Positions 1 through 7,818 of a stretch of 64,000 bases of DNA are shown in pieces. The notes under the pieces were generated by a model. It made no database searches and was not told the DNA's origin. It was given only the letters and a program-made list of their open reading frames with translations. Origin of the DNA: Pleomorphomonas sp. PLEO (GTDB lineage Bacteria; Pseudomonadota; Alphaproteobacteria; Rhizobiales; Pleomorphomonadaceae). The stretch spans positions 248,001-312,000 of the forward strand of contig NZ_CP166625.1 of assembly GCF_041320595.1 (NCBI RefSeq). The letters run 5' to 3'. The position numbers were made by a program, and so were the translations under genes. Position 1 is the first letter of the stretch, and each line of letters begins with the position of its first letter.

Positions 1-1577
1 AGCGCCACCGCCACCGAAAACCATAGGATGAAGATTAACGGATCCATCAGGAAGGTTTCCCAACGGAAATCGCTGACCAGAGCCGACAGCACGGCGAGCA
101 GGTTCACCACCGAAAGCTGCGCGTTGGCGTACCAGCCGATGAACACCAGCGTGAAGGCCAAGTAAGAAAGACGGATGATCCGGAACACCCGCTCGTTCTT
201 CGTCGCAAAGGTCTGGAAGAAGAAGATGCCGGACAACACCGCCAGCGCGGTGACGAGAATGGCGACCTCGGTGCGTTTGGACTGCCAAATGCGAAGCCAC
301 AGGCGGTCACGAGCCGGGGCCGCGTCGTCGGCAGAGGCATCCTGGGCTGGCATCGATGTGGGCGCAACCACAGCGAGCGCCGACCGTGGAGCAGCGGCGA
401 GATAGGGCGGCGGCAGCGTATAATCGACGTCGTAGGTCAGGAACAGTTTGTCGATGGCGCCGACGGCTCGAGACACCAGCAGCTGTAGTCGCCAAGGCGC
501 GGCCGCGTCGAAAACCGATGCCTTGGGGATGACGAAGAGGTCCATCTCGCTGAAGGTCGGCGCATCAGCAGGCGCCATTCGGACAACGCGCAAGTGATCC
601 TTGTCGCGGAAACGAATCGTGCTCTCGCCCTGCAGCAAGGTGATGCGATCGAAAATGCCGCCGCGCACGTAGCCCGAGCCTTTGAAGGACCAGCGGCCAG
701 TGCTGGCCACGAAGATTGCCTCGTCGCCCTCGCCGAGCCGGCTCTTCAGATTGGCATAGGCGGCGTCGCCAAGCAGAGTGCGGCCGATCGACGGCTGGCT
801 GACCAAGCCGACGTAAATGTCGATGTAGGGATCGGTGTCGGCGCCCGCCTCGCGATGGTCGGCGGCACGCGGGTCGGCTAGCTTGCCAAAAGCGGCGTTG
901 ATCTCAGCCACCGACAGGCTGAACCGCCGTACCGAACCATCGCCGGTGAGTTTCGTCCAGTCCGCCACCGCATCCTTGCTGCGATCCACCACCTTCAGGT
1001 CGGCGACCGGACCGGATCCGGCGGAAAAGCCTTCAAGCCCCAGGGCGCGCGCGGCCTTGATGCCGGACCGGCGGATCGAATCGTCGATCACCATGATGGT
1101 GACGGTGGCGCCGGAAACGATGTCGAGATCGTGGGCGGAGCCGGCTGCTTCCCGCTTGAGATCGAGTCCGGTGTATTTCTCGATCACCGCCCTGATCTTA
1201 GCTTCGGGAATACCGACCAGCACGATGGGTTCGGAGTGCTTGACGAGGCGAGCACCGGTGATCACCGCCTTGTCGTCAACACCAATCACAACGTTGATCG
1301 GCTTGCCGGAATAGCCGGTCGTCGGCACGAAATCAGTGTTGAGGAACACCCAACCGACGCGAGTGCCCGCCTTGAGGGCCGGCGCAGCGGGCATATCGGA
1401 GCGAATGGCGCCGTAGGCGTCGGCTCCAGGCACCAGATCCGAAGGAGCGACTTTGCCGAGAAAATCGGTGAGGCTGGCCGCCTTGGACGGCGTCGCGGCG
1501 AGAACCAAGGCGATTGCCAGGCAAAATGCTGCCATCACCCTGATAAGGCCGTTTGCCGTTTTTCCTGCCGGTTTCAT
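1..1577 (-). CDS. nosR: NosR-type regulator/electron donor of nitrous oxide reductase (3' end outside window)
   Basis: NosR is a membrane flavoprotein needed for nosZ expression and for electron delivery to nitrous oxide reductase. The ATG at 1577 opens a signal peptide (KTANGLIRVMAAFCLAIALV). A periplasmic FMN-binding domain follows, with the flavinylation motif SGATVT in the context DIVSGATVTIMVIDDS, about 165 residues in. The first membrane segments lie near the window edge (AILVTALAVLSGIFFF, LAFTLVFIGWYA). About 525 residues are visible; the C-terminal polyferredoxin part is beyond position 1. It lies downstream of nnrS and pseudoazurin on the same strand, separated by a 97-bp gap with its own FNR-type box. 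NirI is a close paralogue; the absence of nir genes here makes NosR the better name. Confidence 0.88.
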   Translation of the reverse strand, partial: MKPAGKTANGLIRVMAAFCLAIALVLAATPSKAASLTDFLGKVAPSDLVPGADAYGAIRSDMPAAPALKAGTRVGWVFLNTDFVPTTGYSGKPINVVIGVDDKAVITGARLVKHSEPIVLVGIPEAKIRAVIEKYTGLDLKREAAGSAHDLDIVSGATVTIMVIDDSIRRSGIKAARALGLEGFSAGSGPVADLKVVDRSKDAVADWTKLTGDGSVRRFSLSVAEINAAFGKLADPRAADHREAGADTDPYIDIYVGLVSQPSIGRTLLGDAAYANLKSRLGEGDEAIFVASTGRWSFKGSGYVRGGIFDRITLLQGESTIRFRDKDHLRVVRMAPADAPTFSEMDLFVIPKASVFDAAAPWRLQLLVSRAVGAIDKLFLTYDVDYTLPPPYLAAAPRSALAVVAPTSMPAQDASADDAAPARDRLWLRIWQSKRTEVAILVTALAVLSGIFFFQTFATKNERVFRIIRLSYLAFTLVFIGWYANAQLSVVNLLAVLSALVSDFRWETFLMDPLIFILWFSVAVA

Positions 1578-1664
1578 CCGCCCCTCCGGATCCGTTCAAC
1601 ATGAATTATGTTTTCATGTTTTCACGAGATGCAGAGGCGGACGTTGCGTTGGCACAAACTCGGC

Positions 1665-1678
1665 TTGACTTAGGTCAG
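1665..1678 (-). promoter_or_regulatory. FNR/DNR-type box upstream of nosR
   Basis: TTGAC-TTAG-GTCAG is a near-perfect inverted repeat of the Crp/FNR superfamily (TTGAC-N4-GTCAA type). It overlaps the nnrS stop codon. Its centre lies about 94 bp upstream of the nosR ATG, a usual distance for a class II site at -41.5. Control of nosR by FNR/NnrR-family proteins is well known; use of this exact site is inferred. Confidence 0.55.
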
Positions 1679-2853
1679 TCCCGTCCGTTGGCGCGCGGTC
1701 CGGTAAGGATGCCGGCATAGCCCACGGCGAAGGTGAGGAAGGCCGCCGCCCACAGAACGCCGGCGCAGGCGAGGACGTGGAAATAGGCGTCGCCTGAGTA
1801 GGGTGCCGCCATGCGCAGAAGAGCCCCGGCCGACACCAAGGCGTAGATGGCAATCTCGAGCCGTCCGGCGGCGAGCGGCCGGCCGGTGTGGCCACGGCTC
1901 ACCCGCGTCATGACGCCGAGCACGGTGAGTCCGACGCTGCCGGCCGTCCAGAGATGCAGCGCCGCCGTCGGGTCGACGATTTCTGGCCAAAGGATGGACA
2001 GCGCTTCGACGATGAAGCCGATAGCGATCGTTGCGATGGCAACATGCAGGACGAGAAGGAGTGGTTCGCTTCGGGTAGCCAGGCCGCGCCAGCGCGTGAG
2101 GCGAGCGGCCGTTGCCAAGCCGGCGAGCCCAAGAAGGACAACCGTGCCGACCCAGGCGGGCGCCACGGTCCATGCAACGAAGGCGAGTCCAGAGACGACC
2201 ATTGCTGAGGCATCGAAACGATCGAAGGGTGCCGGTAGTCGGCTTTCGCCACGCATCTTCAGCCAGTTACGGGTAAAGGCGGGTATGATACGCCCTCCCA
2301 TCAGCAGAATGAGCATCAGCACCGCCGACAGCGCCGCTCTGACGGACAGGTCGGCAAGGCCGCGTCCCATCGCCTCGGCGTGGAACCCGGCATCGGCGAG
2401 GGCCAGAAGGAGGACGAGACCGACGACGCGCAGATTGCGCCAGTTGCCGGCCAGGATCACTTCACGGCCGAGCACCGCTGCGAGCGCGAGGGGGAAAGCA
2501 AGATCAATGAGGGCTGCCGCGAAGGGCCCGATCAGTGCCGAGACGGAAACGGCAATCCGGCCGGCGACCCAGATCAGGACCAGAAGCGCCAGCGGCCGGC
2601 CGGTCATGGTGGGTCGGCCGGTCCAACTGGATACGGCGGTCAGCGTGAAGCCGGCGATGATCGCCGGTATGCCGCCGAACAGCATGGCGTGAATATGCCA
2701 ATCGCGCGGAGCAAAGGCGGTAGGCAGCGCGGCGTGTCCCATGTAGAGGGGCACCCAGACGAGTATCGAGCCTGCCATCCATAACGCGGCCAGCAGGAAG
2801 AACGGCCGGAAGGCGCCTGAAAACAGGCGCCCCCACCGCGCGGTATCTGCCAT
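1675..2853 (-). CDS. nnrS: NnrS family membrane protein
   Basis: NnrS is a haem- and copper-containing multi-pass membrane protein that protects cells from nitric oxide during denitrification. The 392 residues are almost entirely hydrophobic helices (about 12). The early motif FRPFFLLAALW and the following WHIHAMLFGG, with its His pair, are typical of the family, as is MGGRIIPAFTRNW near the middle. The ATG at 2853 (MADTARWG) is chosen because it starts one base after the pseudoazurin stop codon; a longer frame to 3009 would read back through that gene. Co-transcribed with the pseudoazurin gene. Confidence 0.9.
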   Translation of the reverse strand: MADTARWGRLFSGAFRPFFLLAALWMAGSILVWVPLYMGHAALPTAFAPRDWHIHAMLFGGIPAIIAGFTLTAVSSWTGRPTMTGRPLALLVLIWVAGRIAVSVSALIGPFAAALIDLAFPLALAAVLGREVILAGNWRNLRVVGLVLLLALADAGFHAEAMGRGLADLSVRAALSAVLMLILLMGGRIIPAFTRNWLKMRGESRLPAPFDRFDASAMVVSGLAFVAWTVAPAWVGTVVLLGLAGLATAARLTRWRGLATRSEPLLLVLHVAIATIAIGFIVEALSILWPEIVDPTAALHLWTAGSVGLTVLGVMTRVSRGHTGRPLAAGRLEIAIYALVSAGALLRMAAPYSGDAYFHVLACAGVLWAAAFLTFAVGYAGILTGPRANGRD

Positions 2854-2854
2854 A

Positions 2855-3283
2855 TCAGAGGCCGCCAAGAAGTTCGGCGAACACCTTGCCGGCCTTGCCG
2901 GGATTCTTCGCCGCCTTGGCTGCCTCGAGGTTGACGGCAGGGTCGCCGACCACCACGGCAGCCACCATTCCCATGACGTAGTGCGGCTTGCACTTGACGC
3001 CATAGACACCCGGTTGGGTGAAGGTCACCGTGAGGTCTTTGCCGATCTTGCCTTCGAAGGGCTGGACACCATCCGGCAACATGCCGGGCACGCTCATGGC
3101 GTCATGACCGGGGTCGGTCGCAACGAAGGTGACGGTATCGCCCGGCTGGACCTTCACGAGATCCGGCTCGAAGACCATCATGCCCTTGGCGCCCTTGTTG
3201 AGCATCTTGACCTGATAATCGGCGGCAGTGGCGGGAAGGATGGCAACCGCGAGGGCAGCAGCGGCGAGGAGGATCGTTTTCAT
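2855..3283 (-). CDS. paz: Pseudoazurin (type 1 blue copper protein)
   Basis: A small periplasmic cupredoxin of 142 residues that donates electrons to nitrite and nitrous oxide reductases. It has a clear signal peptide ending ILPATAA. The four copper ligands are visible: His in DPGHDAMS and Cys, His and Met in [10 protein letters not shown]. The C-terminal helical extension ([14 protein letters not shown]) is typical of pseudoazurin rather than plastocyanin or amicyanin. First gene of a unit paz-nnrS with nosR behind it. The promoter has a perfect NnrR-type box, so expression should follow nitric oxide or low oxygen. Confidence 0.93.
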   Translation of the reverse strand: MKTILLAAAALAVAILPATAADYQVKMLNKGAKGMMVFEPDLVKVQPGDTVTFVATDPGHDAMSVPGMLPDGVQPFEGKIGKDLTVTFTQPGVYGVKCKPHYVMGMVAAVVVGDPAVNLEAAKAAKNPGKAGKVFAELLGGL

Positions 3284-3315
3284 GTTTCAGCCTCGTTATG
3301 TGGATTCTGAGGTTC

Positions 3316-3356
3316 AATATAAAGAGCGCCGCGTCTCGGACGTTGCGAAAACGCAA
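3316..3356 (-). promoter_or_regulatory. Pseudoazurin promoter with perfect NnrR-type box
   Basis: A perfect 14-bp palindrome TTGCG-AAAA-CGCAA lies at 3343-3356. Reading on the minus strand, a TATATT -10 hexamer is at 3321-3316, placing the transcription start near 3309 and the palindrome centre at about -41. This is the class II architecture of FNR-family activators, and TTGCG-N4-CGCAA is the half-site pattern known for NnrR in alphaproteobacteria. Confidence 0.75.
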
Positions 3357-3459
3357 ACTTCTGTTCCGAGTTTCCGATTTCCGGACAGGGCATGTCTGGG
3401 GGTAGTCGGTGTCGCTTGCTCGACGATGCAATCTTAAGCCACCGAGTGCAGTGCACCGA

Positions 3460-3473
3460 TTGATCTGCCTCAA
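3460..3473. promoter_or_regulatory. Second FNR-like box in the paz/araC intergenic region
   Basis: TTGAT-CTGC-CTCAA differs from the FNR consensus TTGAT-N4-ATCAA at one base. It is about 183 bp upstream of the pseudoazurin ATG and 150 bp upstream of the divergent AraC-type gene, so its target is unclear. The rest of 3284-3622 holds the paz promoter and no gene that I can see. Confidence 0.35.
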
Positions 3474-3622
3474 AGACAACCTTGCGGGGTCCTGTCTATT
3501 GCAAACGCCTCTCAATGCCAGAAACATTCGCATACATAGGTAATCAAGCTTATAAACTTGATTTATTTATTCAACTTTTTTAGCCTCCGATTGATAGGCG
3601 ATAATCGGATGGGAAAGAGGCG

Positions 3623-4606
3623 ATGGCGACCGACTTTCGGCCACAGATGGTCAGCAGCATTTCCGGCATTACCATACGCAACGATCTGCGATGGCGCGCC
3701 TGGAGCGGCTGCGTCGCCGACCTCTGGGACGTCAGATGCGAGGCCGGAGCCTCAGGCACCTATGTATCGCAAGCACCACGCCTGTTCGTGCTGCTCGGCG
3801 AGATTGGCGACGGCGGCATCGACATTCGAGACGCCGTAGGAAGGCAACACCGGCTCGACGATGAGCGGCGTTTCTGCTTCGTGCCGGCCGGCTACCCGAT
3901 CGAGGGTTTCATCGACCGGCTCGACGAACTCAGACACCTCGATCTGCATTTCGACATCGGGGCGCTGGCCGCGCAGTCCGGAGGTCGCATTCACCCCTGC
4001 CAGTTCCTTTCCCCCCGGATCGGCTTTTCGGCGCCAAGCCTTTCCGCTCTCGCTTCGCTGATTGCCAGCGACTGCGCCGAGAGCCGGCGCGACGATCTCT
4101 ACGGGGAAAGCCTCGTGCTGGCGATGCTGGCCGATCTCCTCGACCTGCGTCAGGTCGCCGGGCCGCAGCCTGACACCGGCCTGTCGCGCTGGCAGATGAA
4201 CCGCGTGATCGACCATATGCGAGCCAACGTCGCTCGCAACGTATCGCTGGCCGAGCTGGCGGCGCTGGTGGGACTGTCGCCGGATCATTTTGGGGTCGCG
4301 TTCCGGATGGCGGTCGGCAAGACGCCGCATCAATTCCTGCTCTATTGCCGCGTCGAAGCGGCGAAGGACATATTGGTGCGGGAAGAGGCCAGCCTGTCGG
4401 CGATTGCCATCGACACCGGCTTTTCCGACCAAGCGCATTTCACGCGCGTGTTCCGCCGGCTGACCGGCCAGACACCGGCTCTCTGGCGGCGCGAGCAACG
4501 CATCCAGCATTCCCTCGCGCAGGCGACCTCGGTGGAAAGAACCGAACTTCATCCCGCTTTCATTCCAAGCACCCCGGCTTCGTTCAATCGGCAGATCACG
4601 ACTTGA
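3623..4606 (+). CDS. AraC family transcriptional regulator (siderophore-type)
   Basis: A 327-residue regulator with a variable N-terminal sensor half and a C-terminal AraC DNA-binding domain. The double helix-turn-helix runs from about residue 190 to 290: VSLAELAALVGLSPDHFGVAF, then ASLSAIAIDTGFSDQAHFTR followed by FRRLTGQTPALWRR. It sits 89 bp upstream of a TonB siderophore receptor on the same strand. This is the arrangement of PchR/AlcR-like activators that respond to the incoming siderophore. Function is inferred from that context; the ligand cannot be read from the sequence. Confidence 0.85.
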   Translation: MATDFRPQMVSSISGITIRNDLRWRAWSGCVADLWDVRCEAGASGTYVSQAPRLFVLLGEIGDGGIDIRDAVGRQHRLDDERRFCFVPAGYPIEGFIDRLDELRHLDLHFDIGALAAQSGGRIHPCQFLSPRIGFSAPSLSALASLIASDCAESRRDDLYGESLVLAMLADLLDLRQVAGPQPDTGLSRWQMNRVIDHMRANVARNVSLAELAALVGLSPDHFGVAFRMAVGKTPHQFLLYCRVEAAKDILVREEASLSAIAIDTGFSDQAHFTRVFRRLTGQTPALWRREQRIQHSLAQATSVERTELHPAFIPSTPASFNRQITT

Positions 4607-4695
4607 CCTATCGAGTCGGCTCAGGAACGACCGTGGCGCCTTATGCCGGACCGGCTATGCACGCGCCGCGGTCGACGTCACCGGAGAACCGATCG

Positions 4696-6831
4696 ATGCC
4701 GTCCGACCGCAACGCCTTTACCCGCGCCTTGGCGCTGACGCTCGCCACCTTGCCGCTTGTCGGCGCGGCCCATGGCCAATCGACGACAACGACGGTCGAA
4801 CTGGATGAGATCGTCGTCCAAGGCGAAGGTGGAGCCGGCACCGCACCGGTGAAAGGCTATGTTGCCAAGGCCACCACGGCCGGAGCCAAGACCGACCTGC
4901 CGATCGAAAAAATCCCGCAGTCGGTGTCGGTCATGGGGCGCGAGGAGATCGATGCCCGCGCTGCCGACAAGGTCGACGAGGCACTGCGCTACACCCCTGG
5001 CGTCTTCACCCAGCCGTTCGGAGCGGACAGTGATACAGACTGGCTGTACATCCGTGGCTTCCAGGCAACTCAAAGCGGCATCTACCTCGACGGGCTGCAG
5101 AACTACAGCTACGCCTTCGGTGGTTTCCTGGTCGACAGCCACGACCTGGAACGCATCGAGACGCTGCGCGGAGCCTCCTCCGTTCTCTACGGTGGCAGCA
5201 ATCCCGGCGGCCTGGTCAACATGGTCTCCAAGCAGCCGACCGGCGAGCGCATCCGCAAGATCGAGACCAGCATCGACAATAATGGTTATGCCTCGCTCGG
5301 CTTCGATATCGGCGACAAGCTCAACGATACGGTCGCGGCCCGCGTCAGCGGTCGTATCGCCGGTGGCAACGGCTATACCGATTTCGAGGAAAATTTCCGT
5401 GGCACGGTGTCGCCATCGCTCAAGGTCGACCTCAGCGATACGACGCAACTGACGGTCCTTGCCAACTACACCCACCTTGACGGCGTGCACAACGGCAACG
5501 CCTTTCTGCCCTATGTCGGCACGGTGGTGGCGGCACCGTTCGGCACGATCGACCGGGACGCCAACTTCACCGAGCCCGACGTTGATGATTATGACCGTGA
5601 GCAGGGAGCGCTTGGCTACGAGCTGAAGCACAATTTCGGTGACGGCTGGAAGGCGACGCAGGCGATGCGGGTCGCCTACAGCGACGTCGAGGAGTCCATG
5701 CTCTATCCTTACGGTTACAGCGGCTATTCCGCCTCTCCGGCGGCCGGCACCGACACGCTCGCCCGCATCAACTTTGCCCACCACAGCAAGACCTTCGCCA
5801 TCAACACGGATAATCGCGTCGAAGGCACGGTGGACACCGGCCCGCTCGAGCACAAGTTGCTCCTCGGCATCGACTACCGCCTGTATGACCTCGACCAGAT
5901 GCAAGCGTCATCCAGCGGCACCGACATCTCGGCAACCAATCCGATCTACGGATCGGCCCAGTCCACGCCGGTCGCTTACATCGACCAGACGCTACGCCAG
6001 CATCAGTTGGGCTTCTACGCTCAGGACCAGATCGCCTTTGGCGGCGGCTGGCTTGCCACGCTGAATGGCCGCTATGACCATGTCTGGACCGATGCCGTCG
6101 GGACCCCCGCCTATTCGGGAGACGAAGGAGAATGGAGCGGTCGTGCCGGCCTTGCCTACGAATTCGACAACGGCCTGACGCCCTATGCCAGCCTTTCCAC
6201 TTTCTTCAACCCAGTGCTCGGCGCCAACGGCAGCGGCGTGTTCCTGCCGGAGACCGGCTACCAATACGAGGCCGGCCTCAAGTACAGGCCCGATTGGGTC
6301 GACGGTCTCTTCACCCTCTCCCTCTTCGACCTGACCAAGCAGAATGTGCTGACCGGCCCTTGGTACGCCCAGTCGCAAATCGGCGAAGTCAACTCGAAGG
6401 GTGTCGAGCTGGAGGCCAAGGTCAACCTGACCGAAAACTGGAAGCTCACCGCCTCGGCCGCCGTCATGGACGTCGACATCACCGAGGATGCCGACGCCGC
6501 GCTCATCGGCAATACGCCCTACGTCATCCCTGAGACGATGGCATCGGTCTGGCTGGACTATGCCTTCTCCACCGGCGCGTTCGAGGGCTTCACGGTGGGC
6601 GGTGGCCTGCGTTACGTCGGCTCATCGTGGGCCGACAATGAGAATACGCTGAAAGTGCCCGACGTGCTGCTGGCCGATGCCAGGATCGGCTACAACCGCG
6701 GCAACTGGGGCGTCGATCTCAACGCCAACAATATCTTCGACACCGAGTATGTCGCGTCCTGCCAGACCGCCTATTCCTGTGGCTATGGCGAAGGACGGGT
6801 GGTCAAGCTGACCGGCCACTTCAGCTGGTGA
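4696..6831 (+). CDS. TonB-dependent siderophore receptor
   Basis: An outer-membrane receptor of 711 residues for ferric siderophores. The ATG at 4696 is chosen because GGAG lies about 10 bp upstream and the protein then begins with a good signal peptide ending VGAAHGQ. A TonB-box-like stretch (VELDEIVVQG) follows. The plug domain carries IEKIPQSVSVM and later LRGASSVLYGGSNPGGLVNM, both family hallmarks. The 22-strand barrel ends in the usual aromatic terminus, HFSW. An ATG at 4657 would add 13 residues before the signal peptide. Probably regulated by the AraC protein just upstream; I see no obvious Fur box in the 89-bp gap. Confidence 0.93.
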   Translation: MPSDRNAFTRALALTLATLPLVGAAHGQSTTTTVELDEIVVQGEGGAGTAPVKGYVAKATTAGAKTDLPIEKIPQSVSVMGREEIDARAADKVDEALRYTPGVFTQPFGADSDTDWLYIRGFQATQSGIYLDGLQNYSYAFGGFLVDSHDLERIETLRGASSVLYGGSNPGGLVNMVSKQPTGERIRKIETSIDNNGYASLGFDIGDKLNDTVAARVSGRIAGGNGYTDFEENFRGTVSPSLKVDLSDTTQLTVLANYTHLDGVHNGNAFLPYVGTVVAAPFGTIDRDANFTEPDVDDYDREQGALGYELKHNFGDGWKATQAMRVAYSDVEESMLYPYGYSGYSASPAAGTDTLARINFAHHSKTFAINTDNRVEGTVDTGPLEHKLLLGIDYRLYDLDQMQASSSGTDISATNPIYGSAQSTPVAYIDQTLRQHQLGFYAQDQIAFGGGWLATLNGRYDHVWTDAVGTPAYSGDEGEWSGRAGLAYEFDNGLTPYASLSTFFNPVLGANGSGVFLPETGYQYEAGLKYRPDWVDGLFTLSLFDLTKQNVLTGPWYAQSQIGEVNSKGVELEAKVNLTENWKLTASAAVMDVDITEDADAALIGNTPYVIPETMASVWLDYAFSTGAFEGFTVGGGLRYVGSSWADNENTLKVPDVLLADARIGYNRGNWGVDLNANNIFDTEYVASCQTAYSCGYGEGRVVKLTGHFSW

Positions 6832-6941
6832 TCGGATATCCGAAAGACCTCCAATAGCCATCCGCGAATCTCGGCCTGCCGAGATCGCTGACGGCGCGCG
6901 TAACGGGACCTGACTTACCCCGGCCGGACAAGGGGCGCCGC

Positions 6942-7400
6942 CTATTGACAGACGTCGACCCAGGTGGCGCCGACGAGTTCGGCCAAGCGCTCGGTGCCGA
7001 TGCGCACCGCCGCGTTGGTGGCGCCAGCCGCCGGCAGAACTTCGGGAAAGCGGCGCAGCGACAGATCGCAGTAGATCGGCAACGGCGATTTCAAGCCGAA
7101 GGGACAGACACCACCAATCGGATGGCCCGTCAGCTCGACTACCTCATCGAGACCGAGCATGCGCGCCTTGCCACCGAAAGCTTCCCGGGCCTTGCGGTTG
7201 TCGAGCCGGCTGGTACCACCGGCCACCAGCAGCATGGCCTGCTCGCCGACCCTGAGGCAGATGGTCTTGGCGATTTCCGCCGGATCGACACCATGGGCGG
7301 CAGCGGCGTCGGCAACGGTGGCCGATGACGCTTCCGTCTCGATCACTGCGATATCGGGCGCCTTCTCGGCGAAGAAGGCCTTGACGCTTTCGAGGCTCAT
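6942..7400 (-). CDS. YbaK/EbsC family protein (tRNA-editing-like)
   Basis: A 152-residue stand-alone member of the YbaK/ProX family, which hydrolyses mischarged aminoacyl-tRNAs. The family core is visible: ICLRVGEQAMLLVAGGTSRLD, GHPIGGVCPFGL and the closing LAELVGATWVDVC. The ATG at 7400 is chosen because it begins immediately after the stop of the upstream DUF1737 gene, which suggests translational coupling; upstream in-frame starts would overlap that gene. The tRNA substrate cannot be assigned from sequence. Confidence 0.85.
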   Translation of the reverse strand: MSLESVKAFFAEKAPDIAVIETEASSATVADAAAAHGVDPAEIAKTICLRVGEQAMLLVAGGTSRLDNRKAREAFGGKARMLGLDEVVELTGHPIGGVCPFGLKSPLPIYCDLSLRRFPEVLPAAGATNAAVRIGTERLAELVGATWVDVCQ

Positions 7401-7401
7401 C

Positions 7402-7608
7402 TCACCACTCGCCCAGCTTGATATCCGGCGTGTAGTCGACACCCTCGACTTCCTTGACCACCGGCTGGCCACAAATCACACGTCCCTGTACGGGATCGAA
7501 GGTGAGCGCCGGCGAGCCGGCGAGCTGCCAACCCTTGTTGAGTGCCTGGGTGACGCGATGGCAGAAGGCCGCGTCGTCGGGACCGGTCAAGAAACGGTAG
7601 AGCTTCAT
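7402..7608 (-). CDS. DUF1737 domain-containing small protein
   Basis: A 68-residue protein of the DUF1737 family (MKLYRFLTGPDD..., GWQLAGSPALTFD). No signal peptide or membrane segment is visible. Its stop codon is one base from the ATG of the YbaK-type gene, so the two form an operon. Function unknown; the N-terminal GWQL...G pattern resembles small cytosolic proteins found beside many unrelated genes. Confidence 0.8.
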   Translation of the reverse strand: MKLYRFLTGPDDAAFCHRVTQALNKGWQLAGSPALTFDPVQGRVICGQPVVKEVEGVDYTPDIKLGEW

Positions 7609-7818
7609 CAGATATTATCCTCACGGAACGGGTTGGATTGCAGGAAATAGGTCCGCCCGTCATAAGCTTGTCAAGGCAAGGCGCCGCCGCCGGAGTACGC
7701 TATGCCGCTCATTCCTTTTGGTGATCGCGCTGGCCGACAGGCTTAAAGGAGCGTTAAAGTTTGAGGGGCAGGCTTTGATTATCGGATTGTCCGGTCCGCC
7801 TCGGCGGCCGACGCGGGA

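Noticed and set aside
4678-5904. Long minus-strand open frame (408 codons) across the TonB receptor gene
   Set aside because: It is antisense to a clearly conserved gene; high-GC codon bias keeps the opposite frame open. The translation has no recognisable domain and no ribosome site.
6868-6885. Inverted repeat ATCTCGGC-CT-GCCGAGAT between convergent genes
   Set aside because: The 2-base loop and lack of T runs make it a poor terminator, and nothing else supports a function.
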